Below are positions 58,907 to 64,000 of a stretch of DNA of 64,000 nucleotides, in pieces (position 1 is the first letter of the stretch; the number at the start of each line of letters is the position of its first letter). The translations under genes and the position numbers were made by a program. Source of the stretch: Rhodoferax ferrireducens. GTDB taxonomy: Bacteria > Pseudomonadota > Gammaproteobacteria > Burkholderiales > Burkholderiaceae_C. The notes beneath the pieces were generated by a model, which saw only the letters and a program-made list of their open reading frames with translations, made no database searches and was not told where the DNA came from. The stretch covers positions 1-64,000 of the forward strand of contig NZ_QEII01000299.1 in the NCBI RefSeq assembly GCF_003347515.1, in the 5' to 3' direction.

Positions 58907-60184
58907 TCAGCCCCTGAATTCATATTGCTGCAAGGACTGGGGCTTCATCGCAATGGAAAAACCCGGGGCCTGCGGTGGCATGTAAGCCGCATGGCGAATC
59001 ACGCAAGGGTCGATGAAGTGTTCATGCAAATGGTCCACATACTCGATCACCCGACCCTCTCGCGTGCCCGCGATGCACAGGTAGTCGATCATCGACAGAT
59101 GCTGGACGTACTCGCACAGCCCGACGCCGCCGGCGTGGGGGCACACCGGCAACTTGTATTTGGCGGCCATCAACATCACGGCCAACACTTCATTGAGACC
59201 GCCCAAGCGGCAGGCGTCGATTTGCACCACGTCAATGGCGCCGCGCATGATGAGTTGCTTGAACATGATGCGGTTCTGGCACATCTCCCCCGTCGCGACC
59301 TTGACCGGAGCGACCCCTTCACGAATGACGCGGTGACCCTCGATGTCGTCCGGGCTGGTGGGTTCCTCGATAAACCAGGGCTTGGCAAACGCCAGCTCGC
59401 GCACCCATTCAACGGCCTGGTTCACTTCCCAAATCTGGTTGGCGTCGATCATCAGGTGGCGCTCGGGACCGATCGTCTCGCGGGCGATGCGCAGGCGCCG
59501 GATATCGTCCGCCTTGTCGCGCCCCACCTTGAGCTTAATATGGTTGAAACCGGCATCCACCGCTTCCTGGCACAGGCGGCGCAGCTTGTCGTCGTCGTAG
59601 CCCAACCAGCCGGCCGACGTGGTGTAGCAGGGGTAGCCTTCGCGCGCCAACGTGGCCAGACGTTCTGATTTGCCGACCACCTGTTGTTGCAGGAACGCCA
59701 GCGCTTCCTGCGGCGTGATGCAGTCCGTGATGTAGCGGAAGTCAATGAGCTGGACGATTTCCTCGGGGCTCATGCGGGACACCAGCTGCCACACCGGCAC
59801 CCCTTCCTGCTTGGCCCACAGGTCCCACACGGCATTGACCACGGCGCCGGTGGCCAGGTGAATGGCGCCCTTGTCCGGGCCGATCCAGCGCAGCTGGCTG
59901 TCCGATGTCATGTGCCGCCAGAAGCGCCCCATGTCCTCGGTCACCCACGCCATGTCCAGGCCCACCACCAGATGACGCATGGCCTCAATCGCGGCGCAAC
60001 AGATCTCGTTTCCACGCCCGATCGTGAAAGTCAGGCCATGCCCTTCCAGGCCCGCCTGGTCGGTTTCAAGAATGACGTAGGCGGCCGAATAATCGGGGTC
60101 CGGGTTCATGGCGTCGGAGCCATCCAGGTGCTGGGAAGTCGGGAAACGCACGTCTATCACGCGCATCGATTGAATGATGCTCAT
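58907..60184 (-). CDS. L-fuconate dehydratase (enolase superfamily)
   Basis: 425 residues. N-terminal capping domain with RVIDVRFPTSQHLDGSDAMN, typical of L-fuconate dehydratases, and a TIM barrel. The barrel has KxK base in FNHIKLKVGRD, metal ligands MIDANQIWEV and WFIEEPTSPDDIEGHR, and catalytic His in PVCPHAGGVGLCEYVQHL. It dehydrates L-fuconate to 2-keto-3-deoxy-L-fuconate with Mg2+. Length and motifs match the family. Start MSIIQSMRVI at 60184; frame-open extension to 60625 is rejected as it lies in the FAH gene. Confidence 0.92.
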   Translation of the reverse strand: MSIIQSMRVIDVRFPTSQHLDGSDAMNPDPDYSAAYVILETDQAGLEGHGLTFTIGRGNEICCAAIEAMRHLVVGLDMAWVTEDMGRFWRHMTSDSQLRWIGPDKGAIHLATGAVVNAVWDLWAKQEGVPVWQLVSRMSPEEIVQLIDFRYITDCITPQEALAFLQQQVVGKSERLATLAREGYPCYTTSAGWLGYDDDKLRRLCQEAVDAGFNHIKLKVGRDKADDIRRLRIARETIGPERHLMIDANQIWEVNQAVEWVRELAFAKPWFIEEPTSPDDIEGHRVIREGVAPVKVATGEMCQNRIMFKQLIMRGAIDVVQIDACRLGGLNEVLAVMLMAAKYKLPVCPHAGGVGLCEYVQHLSMIDYLCIAGTREGRVIEYVDHLHEHFIDPCVIRHAAYMPPQAPGFSIAMKPQSLQQYEFRG

Positions 60185-60231
60185 CGCTGTCCTCAAGTGA
60201 AAAATGGTCGGTGGATGTGATCGCTCAGCCC

Positions 60232-61086
60232 TCAGGCCTGCACGGTGATCTGGGTTTGTGTACCCAGGCCTTCGATACCCAAATGCATGGTTTGCCCGGG
60301 CCGGAGGTACACCGGCGGCTTTTGTCCGAGGCCCACGCCGGGCGGCGTTCCCGTGGAAATCACATCCCCGGGTTGCAGGCTCATGAAACGGCTCAAGTAG
60401 CTCACCAGGAACGGAACCCGGAACACCATGGTGGCCGTGCTGCCGTTTTGGTAACGCTTGCCATCCACCTCCAGCCACATCTTCAGGGCGTGCGGGTCCG
60501 GCACTTCGTCGGCGGTGACCAGCCAGGGGCCGGTGGGTCCAAACGTATCGCAGCCTTTGCCCTTGTCCCAGGTGCCACTGCGGTCGAGCTGGTATTCGCG
60601 CTCGGACACATCGTTGATGACGCAATAGCCCGCCACATGCGAGAGGGCGTCAGCTTCGTCAATATAGCGGCCGCCTTTGCCGATCACCACGCCAAGCTCG
60701 ACCTCCCAATCGGTCTTCACGGAGCCGCGAGGAATTTCGACAGCGTCATCAGGACCGACCATGGCACTGGTCCATTTACTGAACACCACCGGCTCGGGGG
60801 GGACCGGCATGCCGGACTCGGCGGCATGGTCCGAATAATTCAAGCCGATGCAAATGAACTTGCCCACCCGTCCCACGCACGGGCCCAGGCGCAAATCTTT
60901 TTGCGGCAGGCCCGGCACCAAAGGCAGGGACTCTATGTCGATATCGCGCAAACGGCTCAGGCTTTCAGGCAGCAGCGCCTGCGCGCCCACGTCGACGATC
61001 CATGTCGACAAATCCCGCACGCGGCCTTGCGCGTCCAGTACCCCTGGTTTTTCCTGACCTGCTACTCCGTAGCGTAAAAGTTTCAC
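60232..61086 (-). CDS. 2,4-diketo-3-deoxy-L-fuconate hydrolase (FAH family)
   Basis: 284 residues from a GTG (VKLLRYGVAGQEKPGVLD) with GAAGGA six bases upstream; ATG at 61116 is the alternative. FAH fold: CIGLNYSDHAAESGMPVPPE, KTDWEVELGVVIGKGG with the metal acidic cluster, DVISTGTPPGVGLGQ. It cleaves the diketo acid to pyruvate and lactate, the final step of the non-phosphorylative L-fucose route. Ureidoglycolate-lyase-like FAH proteins look similar, but the neighbours settle the role. Confidence 0.85.
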   Translation of the reverse strand: MKLLRYGVAGQEKPGVLDAQGRVRDLSTWIVDVGAQALLPESLSRLRDIDIESLPLVPGLPQKDLRLGPCVGRVGKFICIGLNYSDHAAESGMPVPPEPVVFSKWTSAMVGPDDAVEIPRGSVKTDWEVELGVVIGKGGRYIDEADALSHVAGYCVINDVSEREYQLDRSGTWDKGKGCDTFGPTGPWLVTADEVPDPHALKMWLEVDGKRYQNGSTATMVFRVPFLVSYLSRFMSLQPGDVISTGTPPGVGLGQKPPVYLRPGQTMHLGIEGLGTQTQITVQA

Positions 61087-61163
61087 AAAATGTCCTTCAA
61101 AAATTGGAAGCCTCAACCCGTGAAAGACTTGCGCGATGGCACAGGTCTTTCACGCATTCACGA

Positions 61164-62108
61164 TCAGTCGTACAACACGGCGGCGATTTTGGGGTCGCTC
61201 ATGTTGGACTTGTCGTAGTAGTAAAAACCGGTGTCGATGATTTTTGGCAGCTTCTCGCCCTTCAACGCTTTCACCGCGGCCTCGACTGTCTTGTAGCCAA
61301 TACCGACCGGGTTCTGGGTGATGGCGCCCGCAATGGTGCCGTCCTTGATCATGTCTTTCTGGGCCTTGCCGGAGTCAAAACCAATGATGGTCACGCCGGT
61401 CTTTTTGGCTTCCTTCAAGCCCTTGCCGGCGCCGATGGCGGAGCCCTCGTTGGTCCCGAAGATGCCCTTGAGCTGCGGGTGCGCCTGCATCAAGGTCTTG
61501 GCGATTTCTGCGGACTTGAGGTGGTCCCCGCCGCCGTATTGCACATCGACTACCTTGATATTGGGGTACTTGGCCTTGATTTGATTCACAAAGCCATCGC
61601 GCCGGCCGGTGCCTGTGCCGCTGGTCTGGTCGTGACCGATCACGGCCACCTCACCCGCGCCGCCAATTTTTTCAGCCATCTTGTCTGCGGCCAGGGCAGC
61701 CGCTGATTTGTTGTCGGTCTGGGTGGTGGTGAGCGGAATGTCGCTGTCCACGCCCGAGTCGAACGCAATGATGGGAATACCGGCAGCCTGGGCTTTCTTC
61801 ATCAAAGGAATGGTTGCCTTGCTGTCCAGGGCAGCCAAGCCAATGGCTTTCGGCTTCTTGGCCATTGCCGCCGACAGCATGTCGATTTGCTTGTCCACTT
61901 GCTGTTCCGTCTCCGGGCCTTCGAATGTCACTTTGACTTTGTAGTCTTTGGCCGCCTGGTCAGCGCCCTGTTTCACGGCCTGCCAGAACTGGTGCTGGAA
62001 GCCTTTGGAAATCAGCGGAATATAGATTTCCTGGGCAGCGGCAAAGCTGCTGAAACCAGCGAATGCGAGGCCAGCGGTCAGTGCCAGCATTTTTCTCTTC
62101 ATGTTCAT
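61164..62108 (-). CDS. Sugar ABC transporter periplasmic binding protein (RbsB-like)
   Basis: 314 residues with signal peptide MNMKRKMLALTAGLAFAGFS ending AAAQ, then EIYIPLISKGFQHQFWQAVK, type I sugar-binding fold (Peripla_BP_4), with the hinge and sugar-contact segments PIIAFDSGVDSDIPLTTTQT, DQTSGTGTGRRDGF and GFDSGKAQKDMIKDG. ATG at 62108 has AGGAGA six bases upstream. It is placed between the pathway enzymes and the permease, so the ligand is probably L-fucose or a related sugar (inference). Confidence 0.9.
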   Translation of the reverse strand: MNMKRKMLALTAGLAFAGFSSFAAAQEIYIPLISKGFQHQFWQAVKQGADQAAKDYKVKVTFEGPETEQQVDKQIDMLSAAMAKKPKAIGLAALDSKATIPLMKKAQAAGIPIIAFDSGVDSDIPLTTTQTDNKSAAALAADKMAEKIGGAGEVAVIGHDQTSGTGTGRRDGFVNQIKAKYPNIKVVDVQYGGGDHLKSAEIAKTLMQAHPQLKGIFGTNEGSAIGAGKGLKEAKKTGVTIIGFDSGKAQKDMIKDGTIAGAITQNPVGIGYKTVEAAVKALKGEKLPKIIDTGFYYYDKSNMSDPKIAAVLYD

Positions 62109-62236
62109 GAAATGTCTCCTGTGGAAGTTGTACTTGGTGTGAAATGAAATCGTCGGATAACGGGGGCGGGATAGGTTTTGAACAGCGTCAGCGCGTCTCC
62201 TTGGCGAGGGTTGGTAGGACTTGATCAGGCTCTGCA

Positions 62237-63238
62237 TCACTTTTTGTTGCGCCGCAGGTTGTCGGTGTAGACCGCCAGGATGATGATCACGCCGGTGAGC
62301 ACCATTTGCCACTCTTGCGCCACCGACATGATGCGCAGCCCGTTGATCAGCACGCTCATGATGAAGGCGCCGATGATGGTGCCCAGGATGGTGCCGACCC
62401 CGCCGCTGAGCGAGGTGCCGCCGATGACCACGGCGGCAATGGCGTCGAGTTCATAGCCTTGGCCCAGCGCAGGCTGCGCCGAATTCAAGCGCGAGGCAAT
62501 CAACAGGCCGGCGATGCCGCAGATGCCGCCGCTGAAGGTGTAGATGATGATTTTCCAGCGGTCGACGTTGACGCCCGACAGGCGAACGGCTTCCTCGTTG
62601 CTGCCCAACGCGAAGGTATAGCGGCCCAGCGCGGTCTTGTTCAACACCACCGCACAGACGATGGCCACCAGAAACATGATCAGCACGCCATTGGGGATCG
62701 GCAGCAAGGGAAAGACGTCGCCGATCCAGGAACCGAGCGCGATCTGGTCAAAGCCGTCCACGTCGTTGAAGTAGATCGGGCGGGCGCCGGTGATGATCAG
62801 GGACAGGCCCTTGAGCAACATCATCATGCCCAGCGTGGCAATGAACGGCGGCACCTTCAGCTTGGTAATGGCCAGGCCGGAAGTACAGCCTGACAGCGCC
62901 CCCACCGCAATGGCAGCCAGCACCCCCAAGGGCAAAGGCAAACCGAGATTAACCATGAACATACCGGCCATCACAGCGCAGAAGGTCATCAGGACGCCGA
63001 CCGACAAATCAATGCCGGAGGTGATGATGATGAAGGTGCTGGCGATGGCCAGCACGCCGATGACGGTGGTGGACTGCAGAATGCCGATGATGTTGTCCGC
63101 CGTCATGAACGCATCCGGCTTGAGCGCGGTGAAGATGCCCATCAGCGCGATGAGGCTGGCGAACGCCAACAGTTTTTGCTTGGCCTGGGCACCGGACAGA
63201 CGGACCAGCCAGGCGCGAAGAAGAGTAGGTTGCGGCAT
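62237..63238 (-). CDS. Sugar ABC transporter permease (RbsC-like)
   Basis: 333 residues, about ten hydrophobic helices. It has the BPD_transp_2 signature ITSGIDLSVGVLMTFCAVMA and, near the C-terminus, AAVVIGGTSLSGGVGTILGT with the EAA-like coupling loop. It forms the homodimeric channel of a ribose-type importer. It precedes the binding-protein gene by 128 bases, a gap that leaves room for differential expression of the two. Confidence 0.92.
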   Translation of the reverse strand: MPQPTLLRAWLVRLSGAQAKQKLLAFASLIALMGIFTALKPDAFMTADNIIGILQSTTVIGVLAIASTFIIITSGIDLSVGVLMTFCAVMAGMFMVNLGLPLPLGVLAAIAVGALSGCTSGLAITKLKVPPFIATLGMMMLLKGLSLIITGARPIYFNDVDGFDQIALGSWIGDVFPLLPIPNGVLIMFLVAIVCAVVLNKTALGRYTFALGSNEEAVRLSGVNVDRWKIIIYTFSGGICGIAGLLIASRLNSAQPALGQGYELDAIAAVVIGGTSLSGGVGTILGTIIGAFIMSVLINGLRIMSVAQEWQMVLTGVIIILAVYTDNLRRNKK

Positions 63239-63286
63239 CGTGAAGTCCAGAAATAAAAGTAGGTAGAGCGTCAGTGAGGGGAGGCG

Positions 63287-64000
63287 TCAGTGCATGGGCG
63301 CCGCATCGAGCTCGCGCCGTGTGGCCAGCGCCATCAGGTTTTCTTGCGTGGCTTGGTCACCGGGTATCTCACCGGTCACCCGGCCCTCGCACATGACCAG
63401 AACACGGTGACTCAATTGCAGGACTTCCGGCAGCTCCGATGAAATCACAATGATGGCCTTGCCCTGTGCGGCCAGGTCGTTGAGCAGTTTGTAGATTTCG
63501 CTCTTGGCGCCGACATCGATGCCGCGGGTCGGCTCGTCGAAAATCAAGACCTCGCAGTCGCGCACCAGCCATTTGGCAATCACCACTTTTTGCTGGTTGC
63601 CACCCGACAGCAGACGCGCGGTCTGGGTCAGCGAGGGCGTTTTGATGCGCAGCTTGTCCACCATGGTCCGGGCTATCTGGTTGATACCCGCACGGTTCAG
63701 GAACATGCCCCAGCGCAAATAGCTGCTCAGACTTGGCAGTGTGATGTTGGACTCGACGTCCATGCCCGTGGCCAAGCCAAAGTGCTTGCGGTCCTCGGAC
63801 AGGTAGCCAATGCCGGCCTGCACGGCATCGCGAGGGCTGCGCAACAGCAACTTGCGTCCGCGCACGCGCACCTCGCCGGCGTCAATCGGATCGGCGCCGA
63901 AGACGGCGCGCGCCACCTCGGTACGACCCGCGCCCATCAGGCCGGCAAAGCCGAGGATCTCGCCGCGCCGCAGCGTGAAGCTGACATCGCGAATGGCCCG
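63287..64000 (-). CDS. Sugar ABC transporter ATPase (RbsA/MglA-like), C-terminal part; runs off the window
   Basis: The frame is open to the right edge, so only the C-terminal 237 residues are seen. This is the second nucleotide-binding domain of a two-domain sugar ATPase: degenerate Walker A GLMGAGRTEVARAVFGADP, signature LLSGGNQQKVVIAKWL and Walker B LIFDEPTRGIDVGAKSEIY. Switch region is VISSELPEVLQLSHRVLVM. The permease start follows after 48 bases. The N-terminal domain and the true start lie beyond 64000. Confidence 0.93.
   Translation of the reverse strand, partial: RAIRDVSFTLRRGEILGFAGLMGAGRTEVARAVFGADPIDAGEVRVRGRKLLLRSPRDAVQAGIGYLSEDRKHFGLATGMDVESNITLPSLSSYLRWGMFLNRAGINQIARTMVDKLRIKTPSLTQTARLLSGGNQQKVVIAKWLVRDCEVLIFDEPTRGIDVGAKSEIYKLLNDLAAQGKAIIVISSELPEVLQLSHRVLVMCEGRVTGEIPGDQATQENLMALATRRELDAAPMH

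Noticed and set aside
1..64000. CRISPR arrays, tRNA/rRNA genes, complete insertion sequences, integrase genes
   Set aside because: No regularly spaced repeats, cloverleaf-type sequences, rRNA blocks or transposase/integrase motifs were recognised in either strand by eye.

Overview
The window is G+C-rich, densely coded and bacterial. Gene content (box benzoyl-CoA pathway, 3-hydroxybenzoate/gentisate pathway, many Liv-type importers), gene order and short dispersed intergenic repeats point to a betaproteobacterium of the Comamonadaceae, Rhodoferax/Polaromonas-like. The genus is inferred from pattern memory, not tested. No rRNA, tRNA, CRISPR array or intact insertion sequence was seen.

Layout. 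1-320: non-coding, with a 49-bp inverted repeat. 321-4037 (-): NMT1-like ABC importer (ATPase, two permeases, binding protein). 4254-9173 (+): 1639-residue hybrid histidine kinase. 9170-17987 (-): gentisate operon nagI-nagK-nagX-nagL followed by livKHMGF and a hemerythrin-like gene, with a divergent LysR gene (18096-18995) and a recognisable promoter/LysR box between them. 19000-21857 (-): UvrD-like helicase and MipA-family porin-like protein. 21.9-28.95 kb: a scarred accessory zone with a broken SBP56 gene, an orphan PEP-CTERM protein, a decayed copy of the 3' end of livF, and five genes (AraC, PLP enzyme, LysE exporter, AraC/GyrI, SnoaL-like). 28947-38113 (-): benzoate operon (DUF4863 gene, boxD, bclA, alpha/beta hydrolase, livKHMGF). 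38202-46821 (+): boxR, boxC, boxB, boxA and three beta-oxidation-type genes. 46808-49094 (-): FIST sensor plus PAS-GGDEF cyclase. 49.2-53.9 kb: small stress-type genes (48-aa membrane protein, BON lipoprotein, broken phasin, FMN reductase, PPK2, phytochelatin-synthase-like protein, intradiol dioxygenase, HicA-like). 53897-64000 (-): L-fucose-type non-phosphorylative sugar cluster with ABC importer, chemoreceptor and RpiR regulator, running off the right edge.

How the parts work together. The two aromatic operons share one design: catabolic enzymes followed by their own livKHMGF importer. The gentisate operon takes 3-hydroxybenzoate to gentisate, maleylpyruvate, fumarylpyruvate and then fumarate plus pyruvate. 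The benzoate genes make benzoyl-CoA (BclA), epoxidise it (BoxAB), open the ring (BoxC), oxidise the semialdehyde (BoxD), and probably pass the product to the hydratase and dehydrogenase encoded after boxA. BoxR probably controls this: the boxR-boxC gap has a promoter flanked and overlapped by three TGCA-N6-TGCA-like boxes spaced exactly 32 bp apart. The sugar cluster encodes a pentameric chain of mutarotase, dehydrogenase, lactonase, dehydratase and diketo-acid hydrolase, but its second dehydrogenase is not in the window.

The most notable non-obvious structure is genome scarring: a livF 3'-end duplication with a 99-bp deletion between 10-bp repeats, a tandem MCP-tail/rpiR duplication that creates a spurious N-terminal extension, pseudogenes of SBP56 and phasin, and four copies of one dispersed repeat.
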